A DNA stretch of 64,000 bases from Sphingomonas sp. PP-CE-1A-559 (lineage in GTDB: Bacteria; Pseudomonadota; Alphaproteobacteria; Sphingomonadales; Sphingomonadaceae), in the NCBI RefSeq assembly GCF_004340965.1, contig NZ_SLYA01000003.1:496001-560000 (forward strand), written 5' to 3'. The notes under the pieces are model-generated. The model was given only the letters and a program-made list of their open reading frames with translations, did not search any database and was not told where the DNA came from. A program made the position numbers and the translations under genes. Every line of letters starts with the position of its first letter. Positions within the stretch are counted from its first letter, which is position 1. Positions 35,997 through 45,459 of this stretch are shown one piece after another.

Positions 35997-36751
35997 GCGA
36001 CGTCCTCCGACGTGTGGGCGGGGACGTGCCCCGGAACCTTCCAACGCCCGGTAATCATCGACCGCACCTCGTTCCACGTCCCCGCCAGGATCACCAGCGC
36101 CAGATGCGCGATGATGAACAGCACCAGCCCGGTCGCGGCGATGAAGTGGATCGACCGCGCCGACTGCCGGCCGCCGAACACCTCCAGTAGCCACGGCCAC
36201 GCCGCATCCATCCCCGGCGACATCGTCAGCCCGGTCAGGATCATCACCGGGATCAGCACGAAGATCGTCGCGACGTAGGATAGCTTCTGGAGGATATTAT
36301 ACGCTCCCGGCTTCCTGGGATCGTGAAAGCGGAACGCCAGATGCTCCTTCACGTCATGCACCACTTCGCGCGGCGAAAGCTCGGCGGCACGCACGCGCAG
36401 ATCGCGCTGGAAATGCTTGTTCATCAGGCTGACGATCATGAACCCGAGCAGCGCGAAGGCGAGCACCAGCGCGAACAGCAGATGCCAGCGCCGCGACAGC
36501 GCGAGGTTGTAGCCCGTCGGGATCGTCAGCAGGTTGAGCAGCGACACCAGCCAGCTCGGCCACTGGTCGAGCGTCGTCCACGCGGTATCGAAATTCGCGC
36601 CATACCGTCCCCAATACAGCCGCGGATGGGCCTTGAGGATGCCGATGCCGCTGCCGATCATAATGAACATCGTCACCACCGTCACCCAGTGCCAGACGCG
36701 CGTCGCCATCCGGTGGCGCTTGATGACAATCGGGGCAGTGGGATCGTTCAT
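35993..36751 (-). CDS. Cytochrome b (b561/NiFe-hydrogenase type) membrane subunit
   Basis: A 252-aa membrane protein with about four or five helices. Likely haem-ligand histidines sit in RVWHWVTVVTMF, RRWHLLFALVL, SIHFIAATGLV and IIAHLALVIL. It would pass electrons between the quinone pool and the molybdopterin subunit encoded immediately downstream, its stop overlapping that start (ATGA). Together they form a two-gene redox operon. Confidence 0.9.
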   Translation of the reverse strand: MNDPTAPIVIKRHRMATRVWHWVTVVTMFIMIGSGIGILKAHPRLYWGRYGANFDTAWTTLDQWPSWLVSLLNLLTIPTGYNLALSRRWHLLFALVLAFALLGFMIVSLMNKHFQRDLRVRAAELSPREVVHDVKEHLAFRFHDPRKPGAYNILQKLSYVATIFVLIPVMILTGLTMSPGMDAAWPWLLEVFGGRQSARSIHFIAATGLVLFIIAHLALVILAGTWNEVRSMITGRWKVPGHVPAHTSEDVA

Positions 36752-36802
36752 GCTCGACCTTCGCTATAGGCAGTCTGACCGTGACCTAGCAGGAATACAT
36801 GT

Positions 36803-37420
36803 ATGACCGAATGGCATTCTTACGAGCCCATAAACGGCCATCGCCTGCCACATGACCCCCTCAACGCGATCGTCGCGCCGCGCCCGATCGGCTGGGTCAG
36901 CACGGTGTCCGCAGACGGCGTAGCGAATCTCGCGCCGTACAGTTTCTTCAACCTGTTCAACTACACCCCGCCGATCATCGGCTTTTCGTCGATGGGCTGG
37001 AAGGACAGCGTCGCCAATATCGAGGCGACCGGCGAGTTCGTCTGGAACCTCGTCACGCGTGATCTCGGCGAGGCGATGAACGCGACGTCTGCGGGCGTGC
37101 CGGCGGACGTCGACGAGTTCGCGCTGGCAGGGCTTGAGATGGCGGCCTCGACGAAGGTCAAGCCGGCACGGGTCGCCGCTTCGCGCGCGCAGTTCGAGTG
37201 CGAGCTGACTCAGCTGATCCGATTGGAGACCAAGGAGGGCAAAGAGCTGGACCAGTGGCTGGTGCTCGGCGAGGCGGTCGCGATCCACATCGATTCCGCG
37301 ATGCTGGAGGACGGTGTCTATCAGACCGCCCGCGCGAACCCGATCCTGCGCGGCGGCGGCCCCGCGGATTACTTTGCGATCACGGAGGATTCCTTGTTCA
37401 AGATGCGTCGCCCGGGCTGA
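36803..37420 (+). CDS. Flavin reductase-like (FMN-binding split barrel) protein
   Basis: A 205-aa protein. VAPRPIGWVSTVSADGVANLAPYSFF and GFSSMGWKDSVANI are the FMN-binding hallmarks of the flavin reductase-like/DIM6 family. It probably provides or uses reduced FMN; the substrate is unknown. It is divergent from the cytochrome b gene and lies 62 bp upstream of an MFS exporter gene on the same strand. Confidence 0.9.
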   Translation: MTEWHSYEPINGHRLPHDPLNAIVAPRPIGWVSTVSADGVANLAPYSFFNLFNYTPPIIGFSSMGWKDSVANIEATGEFVWNLVTRDLGEAMNATSAGVPADVDEFALAGLEMAASTKVKPARVAASRAQFECELTQLIRLETKEGKELDQWLVLGEAVAIHIDSAMLEDGVYQTARANPILRGGGPADYFAITEDSLFKMRRPG

Positions 37421-37482
37421 TAGAGGCATTTGCTGCGACGCAGCATTCTGCGGCGGCTCTGGCCTTACGAAAGCGATACCCT

Positions 37483-38658
37483 ATGAACCCTGTCGATACG
37501 CGCATGGCGCTGCTCGCGCTCGCCGTCGGCGGGTTCGCGATCGGGACGACCGAGTTCGCGGCGATGAGCCTGTTGCCGCAGTTCGCGCGCGGGCTCGGGA
37601 TCGACGAGCCGACCGCGGGGCACGTCATCAGTGCCTATGCGCTGGGCGTGGTCGTGGGTGCGCCGATGATCGCGGTGCTGGCGGCGAAGATCGAGCGACG
37701 GGTGCTGCTGATCGGGTTGATGACGTTCTTGGGGATCGCCAACGGCCTGTCCGCGCTGGCGCCGACCTATCACCTGATGCTGCTCGCCCGGTTCCTGAGT
37801 GGTCTGCCGCATGGCGCGTATTTCGGGGTCGGATCGCTGGTCGCGGCGTCGATGGTGCCGCGTGAGAAGCGGTCGCGGGCGGTGTCGCGGATGATGCTCG
37901 GGCTGACGATCGCGACGATTGCAGGCGTGCCGTTGGCGAATGGCATCGGCCAGTGGTTCGGCTGGCGCTGGGGTTTCGGGATCGTCGCGATCATCGCGGC
38001 CGCGACGGTAGCGATGTTGTTTCGGTTCGCGCCGGTGTTGCGCCCTGCGAAAGATGCGAGCCCGCTGGGCGAACTGGCGGCGTTGCGTAACGGGCAGGTG
38101 TGGCTGACGCTGGCGATCGGCGCGGTCGGGTTCGGCGGGATTTTCTGCGTCTACACCTATCTCGCCTCGACGCTGACCGAAGTGACGGGCGTATCGTCCG
38201 CCTTCACGCCGGTGGCCTTCGCTTTGTTCGGCGTCGGCATGACGATCGGGACTTTGGTCTGCGCGAAGGCGGCGGACGTGGCGCTGATGCAGGCGGCGGG
38301 GATTACGTTGCTGTTCGGGGCAGGCGCGCTCGCGCTCTACGCGCCGGCGACGCCGCATCTGTGGGCGATGTTGCCGGTGGTGGTGTTGATCGGGTGTGGC
38401 GGCGGGTTGTCGACGATCCTCCAGACGCGGCTGATGGATGTCGCGGAGGAGGCGCAGACGTTGGCCGCGGCGCTCAACCATTCCGCGTTCAATACGGCCA
38501 ATGCGCTTGGGCCTTGGCTTGGTGGGCTGGCGATTGCGGGTGGGTATGGGTTGCCGTCGACCGGCTGGGTCGGGACCGCGCTGGCGCTTGGCGGGTTTGC
38601 GATCTGGGCGGTGTCCTGGGGATTGGATCGCCGGCGGGTTTCAGTGATGACCCGCTAA
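37483..38658 (+). CDS. MFS efflux transporter, AraJ/DHA1-like
   Basis: A 391-aa transporter with twelve predicted helices. FAIGTTEFAAMSLLPQFARG and GRFLSGLPHG-like LLARFLSGLPHGAYFG match drug/arabinose-efflux DHA1 members. The conserved loop 2-3 motif is reduced to AAKIERRVLL. The frame is open far upstream inside the flavin reductase gene, but MNPVDTRMALLAL gives the family-like start. The substrate is unknown. Confidence 0.9.
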   Translation: MNPVDTRMALLALAVGGFAIGTTEFAAMSLLPQFARGLGIDEPTAGHVISAYALGVVVGAPMIAVLAAKIERRVLLIGLMTFLGIANGLSALAPTYHLMLLARFLSGLPHGAYFGVGSLVAASMVPREKRSRAVSRMMLGLTIATIAGVPLANGIGQWFGWRWGFGIVAIIAAATVAMLFRFAPVLRPAKDASPLGELAALRNGQVWLTLAIGAVGFGGIFCVYTYLASTLTEVTGVSSAFTPVAFALFGVGMTIGTLVCAKAADVALMQAAGITLLFGAGALALYAPATPHLWAMLPVVVLIGCGGGLSTILQTRLMDVAEEAQTLAAALNHSAFNTANALGPWLGGLAIAGGYGLPSTGWVGTALALGGFAIWAVSWGLDRRRVSVMTR

Positions 38659-38661
38659 CTA

Positions 38662-38742
38662 CTGTTCTCCCGCGAAGGCAGGAGTCCAGGGTTACAGGCG
38701 GTGGCGCTGGTGACTCCTGGACCCCCGCCTTCGCGGGGGAAC
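38662..38742. repeat. Palindromic repeat, family B, copy 4
   Basis: TGTTCTCCCGCGAAGGCAGG and CCGCCTTCGCGGGGGAACGG form the outer stem and GGACTCC-type arms the inner one. It lies directly after the MFS exporter stop. Confidence 0.85.
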
Positions 38743-38775
38743 GGTTCTGGTCGGGCGCCCGGCTTATCCCAATTA

Positions 38776-38883
38776 CCACCACCCCGGCGGAGGCCGGGGC
38801 CCAATTGGGGGACGGTGCTAACTAGCGGCAGCGCTCCGTTACTGCAGCCTTGCCAATTGGGCCCCGGCCTTCGCCGGGGTGGT
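38776..38883. repeat. Palindromic repeat, family A, copy 3
   Basis: Very close to the copy at 8556-8660, including the ACCACCCCGGCGGAGGCCGG arm and the GCTCCGTTAC loop segment. With the family B element beside it, it fills the convergent gap between two MFS genes. Confidence 0.88.
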
Positions 38884-38953
38884 GCTCTTCAGTTCGTGTG
38901 ATGTTCGTGGGTGCGGAGAGGGGCCGTTCGGTAAGTCCGTCAGCCCCGGCCAA

Positions 38954-40285
38954 TCACCGCGCGATGTCGCGCTTGGCGAGCTGCTTGTTCAGCCCCAGTG
39001 CGATCAGCGTGAACACCGCGCCCGAGAACAGATACGCGCCGCTTGCCGCCAGCCCCAGCTTGCTCGTCAGCAGCAGCGCCGCCAGCGGAGCGAACCCGGC
39101 ACCGAACAGCCACGCCAGATCGGTCGTCAGCGCCGAGCCGGTGTAGCGGTGCTGCGGCGACAGGCTCGAGGCGATCGCGCCTGAGGACTGGCCGAACGAG
39201 AGGCCGAACAGCAGGAAGCCGATGCCCATGAACAGGCGCTCGCCGATCTCGCCGCCATCGAGCAGCGACGGGGCGGCGATCGCGAACAGCGCGATCAGCA
39301 CTGCGATCGTGCCGAGCATCGTGCGACGTCCGAACCGGTCTGCGAGCAGCCCCGACACCAGCATCGCGCCGATCCCGATGATCGCGCCGATCACCTCGAC
39401 CACGAGGAAGCGACCTGCCGATTCACGCGTGAACAGCACGACCCACGACAGCGGGAACACCGTGACCATGTGGAACAGCGCGAAGCTCGCGAGCGGCACG
39501 AACGAGCCTAGCCAGATCGCCTTCCACTGCGACTGCACGGTCTCGACGACCGGGGCGGGCTCTAGCTCGCGCTTGGCGTACATCTCTTCGAATTCGGGCG
39601 TCACCACCAGGCGAAGGCGGGCGAACAGTGCGACGACGTTGATCGCGAACGCCACGAAGAACGGATAGCGCCAGCCCCAGGCGAAGAAGTCCTCGGTCGG
39701 CAGTGCGGCAACGAAGAACGCGAACAGACCGCTGGCGACCAGCAGGCCGATCGGCGCACCCAGCTGCGGCAACATCGCGTACCAGCCGCGATGCTTTTCC
39801 GGCGAGTTCAGCGACAGCAGTGAGGCGAGACCATCCCAGGCGCCGCCGAGCGCAATGCCCTGGCCGATACGGAGTATGGCGAGGATCGCGACCGACCAGT
39901 TGCCGACCGAATCATAGCTCGGGATGAAGCCCATCGCGACCGTCGACGTGCCGAGCAGGAAGATCGAGATCGTCAGTTTGACGCTGCGGCCATAGGCGCG
40001 ATCGACTGCGATGAAGATGACCGTGCCGATCGGCCGGGCGAAGAATGCCAGCGCGAACACTGCGAACGAATACAGCGTGCCCTGCAACCGGTCGACGTAC
40101 GGGAAGACGAGCGTCGGGAACACCAGCACCGACGCGATCGCGAACACGAAGAAGTCGAAGAATTCCGAGGTGCGGCCGATCACCACGCCGATCGCGATCA
40201 CGCCCGGCGTGACGTGCTCGCCGTCGCTGTGGATACTGCGAGCATCGGCTTCGAAGCTCGTCTCGGGGACTGTATTTGCACTCAT
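38954..40285 (-). CDS. MFS transporter, metabolite/proton symporter type
   Basis: A 443-aa twelve-helix transporter of the MHS/SP-like group. RTSEFFDFFVFAIASVLVFP in helix 1, ARPIGTVIFIAVDRAYGRS (loop 2-3 motif), RIGQGIALGGAWDG in helix 4 and DRFGRRTMLG are characteristic of organic-acid or osmolyte proton symporters such as ProP or ShiA. Substrate not assignable from sequence. It is transcribed away from cyoA, so the 213-bp gap holds both promoters. Confidence 0.9.
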   Translation of the reverse strand: MSANTVPETSFEADARSIHSDGEHVTPGVIAIGVVIGRTSEFFDFFVFAIASVLVFPTLVFPYVDRLQGTLYSFAVFALAFFARPIGTVIFIAVDRAYGRSVKLTISIFLLGTSTVAMGFIPSYDSVGNWSVAILAILRIGQGIALGGAWDGLASLLSLNSPEKHRGWYAMLPQLGAPIGLLVASGLFAFFVAALPTEDFFAWGWRYPFFVAFAINVVALFARLRLVVTPEFEEMYAKRELEPAPVVETVQSQWKAIWLGSFVPLASFALFHMVTVFPLSWVVLFTRESAGRFLVVEVIGAIIGIGAMLVSGLLADRFGRRTMLGTIAVLIALFAIAAPSLLDGGEIGERLFMGIGFLLFGLSFGQSSGAIASSLSPQHRYTGSALTTDLAWLFGAGFAPLAALLLTSKLGLAASGAYLFSGAVFTLIALGLNKQLAKRDIAR

Positions 40286-40447
40286 TCTTCAACTCGCTCT
40301 TCAGGGCGCGAACCCGATGATACGCTGTTCCGGCGGATGCGGGCAGATATATTCCGCGCCAATCTCCCGCGCCCAATGCGGGCAGGGGTGATCTATGCTA
40401 CTCCGGGCGACGATAAAGCCATGCCGATGTTGCAGTGCAGCGCCCAT

Positions 40448-40462
40448 TGGACAAATTGTCCA
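40448..40462. promoter_or_regulatory. Perfect 15-bp palindrome upstream of cyoA
   Basis: TGGACAAATTGTCCA, with its centre 44 bp before the cyoA start codon, is an exact inverted repeat in AT-richer surroundings. It is well placed as an operator for the cyo operon; the regulator is unidentified. Confidence 0.45.
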
Positions 40463-40498
40463 CTGTAGCGCGGCGAAAGCGAGGCGTAGGGGATCCGC

Positions 40499-41725
40499 AT
40501 GATCGTTGAGAAAACCGTTTCCCGCGCGAAAAAATGGCTGGCCGTGCTGCCGCTTGCGCTGCTCACCAGCGGCTGCAACTGGGTCGTGATGTCGCCTTCG
40601 GGCGATATCGCAGTGCAACAGCGCGATCTCGTGCTGATCGCGACCGGGTTGATGCTGCTGATCATCGTGCCGGTGATCATCCTCACGCTGCTGTTCGCGT
40701 TCCGGTATCGCCAGTCGAACAAGACCGCCAAGTACGAGCCCAACTGGGATCACTCCGTCGGCCTCGAGCTGCTGATCTGGGGCATTCCGCTGCTGATCAT
40801 CATCGCGCTCGGCGCGCTGACGTGGACCAGCACGCATCTGCTCGATCCGTACCGTCCGCTCGGCCGGATCAAGCCCGATGCGCCGACGCTCGCGAACAAC
40901 GTGCCGGTCGGCAACCTGGTCGACAAGCAGCAGGCCGGCAACGGCGCCAATGGCGCCGGCAAGCCGCTCGAGGTTCAGGTCGTCGCGCTCGATTGGAAGT
41001 GGCTTTTCATCTATCCGGAATACGGCATTGCCACGGTCAACGAACTGGCCGCGCCGGTCGATCGCCCGATCCGTTTCCAGATGACTTCGTCGTCGGTGAT
41101 GAATGCGTTCTACATCCCTGCGCTTGCCGGCATGATCTACACGATGCCCGGCATGCAGACGACGCTGAACGCGGTGATCAACAAGCCCGGCAACTATGAG
41201 GGTTTCTCGTCCAACTATAGCGGCGCGGGCTTCTCGGGGATGCGGTTCCGCTTCCACGGCGTCAGCGACGCGGGCTTCGATGCCTGGATCAACCAGGTCA
41301 AGCAGCGTGGGGGCGGCCTCAATCGCGCGAGCTATCTCCAGCTGGAGAAGCCGAGCGAGAAGGTCCCGGTCCGCTATTACAATGCGGTCGAGGCGAACAT
41401 GTTCAAGCTGGTCGTCGAGCAGTGCGTCCAGCCCGGCAAAATCTGCATGTCGCAGATGATGCACGGCGGCAAAGGCGGGGGGGACTCGCACGCCGGCATG
41501 GCGATGCCCGGAGTCAATGGCGGCAAGGGCCCGCAGGACACCGGTCATCCCGAAGGCGCGTTGATGAAGGACGCGGACGAAAAGGGAAGCGGCAACCACT
41601 GGACCGCGCCGGCCGACATCAAAAAGGATGGCGCAAACAGCGCCCCCGGCTCGCAGTCCAACCGCAATCACACGATGCTGACCCCCTCCACCATGCCGGG
41701 CACGCGCCCCGTCGCGAACGGCTAG
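40499..41725 (+). CDS. cyoA: Ubiquinol oxidase subunit II
   Basis: A 408-aa lipoprotein subunit of the cytochrome bo3-type quinol oxidase. The signal ends in a lipobox (ALLTSGCN), two membrane helices follow (about residues 45-68 and 88-108), then the periplasmic cupredoxin-like domain with ALDWKWLFIYPEYGIATVNE. As in quinol oxidases the CuA ligands are absent. A tail of about 85 residues rich in Gly, His and Met (MMHGGKGGGDSHAGMAMPG) extends past the E. coli length. Start has an AGGGGA site. Confidence 0.94.
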   Translation: MIVEKTVSRAKKWLAVLPLALLTSGCNWVVMSPSGDIAVQQRDLVLIATGLMLLIIVPVIILTLLFAFRYRQSNKTAKYEPNWDHSVGLELLIWGIPLLIIIALGALTWTSTHLLDPYRPLGRIKPDAPTLANNVPVGNLVDKQQAGNGANGAGKPLEVQVVALDWKWLFIYPEYGIATVNELAAPVDRPIRFQMTSSSVMNAFYIPALAGMIYTMPGMQTTLNAVINKPGNYEGFSSNYSGAGFSGMRFRFHGVSDAGFDAWINQVKQRGGGLNRASYLQLEKPSEKVPVRYYNAVEANMFKLVVEQCVQPGKICMSQMMHGGKGGGDSHAGMAMPGVNGGKGPQDTGHPEGALMKDADEKGSGNHWTAPADIKKDGANSAPGSQSNRNHTMLTPSTMPGTRPVANG

Positions 41726-41734
41726 AGAACCATC

Positions 41735-43735
41735 ATGAACGACACACTGTTGAAGACTATCTTCGGCCGCCTGACCTTGGAGTCGCTGCCGCTGCATGAA
41801 CCGATCGTCGTCGCCACCTTCGCGATGGTGGCGATCGGCGGGCTCGGGCTCGTCGCCGCGCTGACCTATTTCAAGGTCTGGGGCTATCTCTGGAATGAGT
41901 GGTTCACGAGCGTGGACCACAAGAAGATCGGGATCATGTACATGATCCTGGCGATCGTCATGCTGCTGCGCGGCTTCTCCGACGCGATCATGATGCGCGC
42001 ACAGCAGGCGATGGCGTTCAACGGTTCCGAAGGATACCTGACCGCGCATCACTACGACCAGGTCTTCACCGCGCACGGCGTGATCATGATCTTCTTCGTG
42101 GCGATGCCGATGGTCACGGGTCTGATGAACTATGTCGTCCCGCTCCAGATCGGCGCGCGCGACGTCTCGTTCCCGTTCCTCAACAATTTCAGCTTCTGGA
42201 TGACCACGGCCGGTGCCGTGATCGTCATGATGTCGCTGTTCATCGGTGAGTTCGCGCGGACCGGCTGGCTCGCGATGCCGCCCCTCTCGGGCCTCGCATA
42301 TTCGCCCGATGTCGGTGTCGACTACTATATCTGGGCGTTGCAGATCGCGGGCATCGGGACGCTGTTGTCCGGCGTCAATCTGGTCGCGACCATCGTCAAG
42401 ATGCGCGCACCAGGCATGACCATGATGAAGATGCCGATCTTCACCTGGACGTCGCTTTGCACCAACATCCTGATCGTTGCCGCCTTCCCGGTCCTGACCG
42501 CGGTTCTCGCGATGCTGTCGCTCGACCGTTACATCGGCACCGCGTTCTTCACGAACGACTCGGGCGGCAACCCGATGATGTACGTCAACCTGATCTGGAT
42601 CTGGGGTCACCCCGAGGTCTACATCCTGGTCTTGCCGGCATTCGGCATCTTCTCGGAGGTCACCTCGACCTTCTCGGGCAAGCGCCTCTTCGGCTACAGC
42701 TCGATGGTCTATGCGACGCTCGTCATCACGATCCTCGCCTACCTCGTCTGGCTGCACCACTTCTTCACGATGGGGTCGGGCGCGAGCGTGAACTCGTTCT
42801 TCGGCATCACCACGATGATCATCTCGATCCCGACAGGGGCCAAGATCTTCAACTGGCTGTTCACGATGTACAAGGGCCGGATCCGGTTCGAACTGCCGAT
42901 GATGTGGACGATCGCCTTCATGGTGACCTTCACGATCGGCGGCATGACCGGCGTCCTGCTCGCGGTGCCGCCCGCCGATTTCGTGCTGCACAACTCGCTG
43001 TTCCTGGTCGCGCATTTCCATAACGTGATCATCGGCGGCACGCTGTTCGGCATGTTCGCCGGCATCAACTACTGGTTCCCAAAGGCGTTCGGCTTCAAGC
43101 TGGACAAGAAGTGGGGCACGGTATCGTTCTGGTGCTGGGTGGTCGGCTTCTACTTCGCGTTCATGCCGCTATACGTGCTCGGCCTGATGGGCGTGACCCG
43201 CCGGATGCGCTATTTCGACGATCCGAACCTGCAGATCTGGTTCGTCATCGCCGCCTTCGGTGCAGCGCTGATCGCAGCCGGCATCGGTGCCTTCCTGCTC
43301 CAGATCTTCGTCAGCATCCGCAACCGCGAGGCGCTGGCCGATCACAGCGGTGATCCCTGGGGTGGCCGTACGCTGGAGTGGGCGACCTCGTCGCCGCCGC
43401 CGGAGTACAACTTCGCGTTCACGCCGATCGTCCACGACCTGGACGCCTGGTACGACATGAAGGAGCGCAAGCACGAGCGGCCTGTGACCGGCTTCAAGTC
43501 GATCCACATGCCGAGCGGCACCGGCACGGGCGTCGTGCTCGCCGGCCTCAGCGTTGCGTTCGGGTTCGCGATGATCTGGTACATCTGGTGGCTCGCCGGG
43601 CTCACGCTGGTCGGCATCTTCGCGACGACGATCTTCCACACCTTCAACTACAAGCGCGACTTCCACATCCCGGTCGAGGACGTGATCGCCAGCGAGGACG
43701 CGCGCACCCGCCAGCTCGCGACCCAGGGAGCCTGA
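41735..43735 (+). CDS. cyoB: Ubiquinol oxidase subunit I
   Basis: A 666-aa haem-copper oxidase catalytic subunit with about fifteen helices. Haem and CuB ligands are visible in [38 protein letters not shown] and [10 protein letters not shown]. Together with CyoA, C and D it oxidises ubiquinol, reduces oxygen and pumps protons. It starts nine bases after cyoA. Confidence 0.97.
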   Translation: MNDTLLKTIFGRLTLESLPLHEPIVVATFAMVAIGGLGLVAALTYFKVWGYLWNEWFTSVDHKKIGIMYMILAIVMLLRGFSDAIMMRAQQAMAFNGSEGYLTAHHYDQVFTAHGVIMIFFVAMPMVTGLMNYVVPLQIGARDVSFPFLNNFSFWMTTAGAVIVMMSLFIGEFARTGWLAMPPLSGLAYSPDVGVDYYIWALQIAGIGTLLSGVNLVATIVKMRAPGMTMMKMPIFTWTSLCTNILIVAAFPVLTAVLAMLSLDRYIGTAFFTNDSGGNPMMYVNLIWIWGHPEVYILVLPAFGIFSEVTSTFSGKRLFGYSSMVYATLVITILAYLVWLHHFFTMGSGASVNSFFGITTMIISIPTGAKIFNWLFTMYKGRIRFELPMMWTIAFMVTFTIGGMTGVLLAVPPADFVLHNSLFLVAHFHNVIIGGTLFGMFAGINYWFPKAFGFKLDKKWGTVSFWCWVVGFYFAFMPLYVLGLMGVTRRMRYFDDPNLQIWFVIAAFGAALIAAGIGAFLLQIFVSIRNREALADHSGDPWGGRTLEWATSSPPPEYNFAFTPIVHDLDAWYDMKERKHERPVTGFKSIHMPSGTGTGVVLAGLSVAFGFAMIWYIWWLAGLTLVGIFATTIFHTFNYKRDFHIPVEDVIASEDARTRQLATQGA

Positions 43736-43739
43736 CGCG

Positions 43740-44378
43740 ATGTCCGCAATACCCATGAAGGACGGCCTGAACGAGACCGAGAAGGTCTCGTTCTACGAGC
43801 TGGACGAGCACGAGCATCCGGAAGGCAGCAGCACGATGCTGGGCTTCTGGATGTACCTGATGAGCGATTGCCTCATCTTCGCGGTGCTGTTCGCGGCCTA
43901 TGCCGTGCTCGGCAACAGCTATGCCGGCGGACCCAGCCCGAAGGAGATCTTCGAGCTGCCGCTGGTGGCGGTGAACACCGCGATGCTGCTGTTCTCGTCG
44001 ATCACCTACGGCTTTGCGATGCTGTCGATGGAGGAAGGTCGCCAGCGCGTCATGCAGATGTGGCTGGCGTTCACCGGCCTGTTCGGCCTGTGCTTCCTGT
44101 CGATCGAAATGTACGAGTTCGCCACCCTCATCCATGAGGGAGCTGGCCCGACCCGCAGCGCGTTCCTGTCGTCGTTCTTCACGCTGGTCGGCACGCACGG
44201 CCTTCACGTCACGATGGGCTTCATCTGGCTCGTCACGCTGATGGTGCAGGTTCAGAAGCATGGCCTGATCGCCGCGAACAAGCGCCGCCTGATGTGCCTC
44301 AGCATGTTCTGGCATTTCCTCGACGTCATCTGGATCGGCGTCTTCACCTTCGTCTATCTGATGGGCACCCTACGATGA
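43740..44378 (+). CDS. cyoC: Cytochrome o ubiquinol oxidase subunit III
   Basis: A 212-aa subunit with five helices: GFWMYLMSDCLIFAVLFAAY, then LVAVNTAMLLFSSITYG, the AFTGLFGLCFLSIEMYEF segment, GTHGLHVTMGFIWL and FWHFLDVIWIGVFTFVYLMG. It matches CyoC in length and motifs. It starts four bases after cyoB and overlaps cyoD by 4 nt. Confidence 0.95.
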   Translation: MSAIPMKDGLNETEKVSFYELDEHEHPEGSSTMLGFWMYLMSDCLIFAVLFAAYAVLGNSYAGGPSPKEIFELPLVAVNTAMLLFSSITYGFAMLSMEEGRQRVMQMWLAFTGLFGLCFLSIEMYEFATLIHEGAGPTRSAFLSSFFTLVGTHGLHVTMGFIWLVTLMVQVQKHGLIAANKRRLMCLSMFWHFLDVIWIGVFTFVYLMGTLR

Positions 44379-44743
44379 GCGACCCCCACGCGCACGACGC
44401 ACACGCTGACCACGATCATGCCGCCCACGGCACGCGCGGCAGCTACCTCAAGGGGTTCTTCCTCTCGGTCATCCTGACCGCGATCCCGTTCTGGATCGTC
44501 ATGACCGACGCGTTCAAGGATCCGTCGACCGCCGCGCTCGTCGTGATGGTGTTCGCGGTCGCGCAGATCGTCGTCCACATGATCTACTTCCTACACATGA
44601 GCGGCAAGTCGGAGGGCGGCTGGACGATGATGGCGCTGATCTTCACGATCATCCTCGTCGTCATCACGCTCAGCGGATCGATCTGGGTGATGTACCACAT
44701 GAACACGAACATGATGCCGATGCAGGCCGCGGCAGACATGTGA
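44375..44743 (+). CDS. cyoD: Cytochrome o ubiquinol oxidase subunit IV
   Basis: A 122-aa subunit with a His/Asp/Ala-rich N-terminus (HAHDAHADHDHAAHG) that could bind metal, then three helices including VVMVFAVAQIVVHMIYFLHM, typical of CyoD. ATGA overlap with cyoC fixes the start, and its stop overlaps the SURF1 start. Confidence 0.93.
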   Translation: MSDPHAHDAHADHDHAAHGTRGSYLKGFFLSVILTAIPFWIVMTDAFKDPSTAALVVMVFAVAQIVVHMIYFLHMSGKSEGGWTMMALIFTIILVVITLSGSIWVMYHMNTNMMPMQAAADM

Positions 44744-45459
44744 TGAAGACGCGACCGGGCCCTGCCGTCTATGTCGCAGGCCTGGTCGCGCTGCTGCTGT
44801 TCGCCGGATTCATGGCGCTCGGCATCTGGCAGGTCGAGCGCCGCGCCTGGAAGCTCAACCTGATCGAACAGGTCGCGACGCGCTCTCATGCCGCGCCGGT
44901 CGCCCCGCCAGGGCCTGCGTCCTGGGGCGCGATCACCGCCACCAGCGATGCCTATCGCCGCATCCGGCTCGCCGGCACCTTCGATAACAATCGCGAAACG
45001 CTGGTCCGCGCCGCCACCGCGCTCGGCAGCGGCTATTGGGTTGTCACGCCCCTGCGGACGACCCAGGGCTTTAGCGTTCTCGTCAACCGCGGCTACGTCT
45101 CGCCCGAGCAACGCGCAGCGCATACCAAGCCCACCGGCCCGGTCACGATCACCGGCTATCTTCGCATCACCGAGCCCGGTGGCGGCTTCCTGCGCCACAA
45201 CGACCCCGCCACCGGCAAATGGTATTCGCGCGACGTCGCCGCGATCGCCAGCGCGCGCGGCGTGTCGAACGTCGCCCCCTATTTCGTCGACGCGGACAAG
45301 TCTGGCACCGCCGCCCCCGTCGGCGGCTTGACGATCATCGCCTTCCCCAACAACCACCTCGTCTACATGCTGACCTGGTTCGCGCTCGCCGCGATGACGA
45401 TCGGCGCGTTCGTCGTCTTCGTCCGCCAGGATGCGCGGAAACGCCGGGGGGCGGAATGA
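44743..45459 (+). CDS. SURF1 family oxidase assembly protein
   Basis: A 238-aa protein with two membrane anchors (about residues 9-27 and 208-228) and a periplasmic domain, the SURF1/Shy1 layout. GIWQVERRAWKLNLIEQV, YRRIRLAGTFDN, GYWVVTPLRT, VLVNRGYVSPE and NNHLVYMLTWFALA are family segments. It helps assemble haem-copper oxidases, here cyo. A GTG one codon earlier (44740) is an alternative start. The next gene overlaps by 4 nt. Confidence 0.92.
   Translation: MKTRPGPAVYVAGLVALLLFAGFMALGIWQVERRAWKLNLIEQVATRSHAAPVAPPGPASWGAITATSDAYRRIRLAGTFDNNRETLVRAATALGSGYWVVTPLRTTQGFSVLVNRGYVSPEQRAAHTKPTGPVTITGYLRITEPGGGFLRHNDPATGKWYSRDVAAIASARGVSNVAPYFVDADKSGTAAPVGGLTIIAFPNNHLVYMLTWFALAAMTIGAFVVFVRQDARKRRGAE

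Noticed and set aside
36800-37500. Fusion of flavin reductase and MFS frames
   Set aside because: The long MFS frame overlaps the reductase out of frame; the ATG at 37483 gives a normal MFS start.
40301-43021. A 906-codon open frame on the minus strand opposite cyoA-cyoB
   Set aside because: Its translation is almost wholly Arg, Asp, His and Glu in a pattern typical of the antisense frame of high-GC genes, while cyoA and cyoB carry full family motifs.
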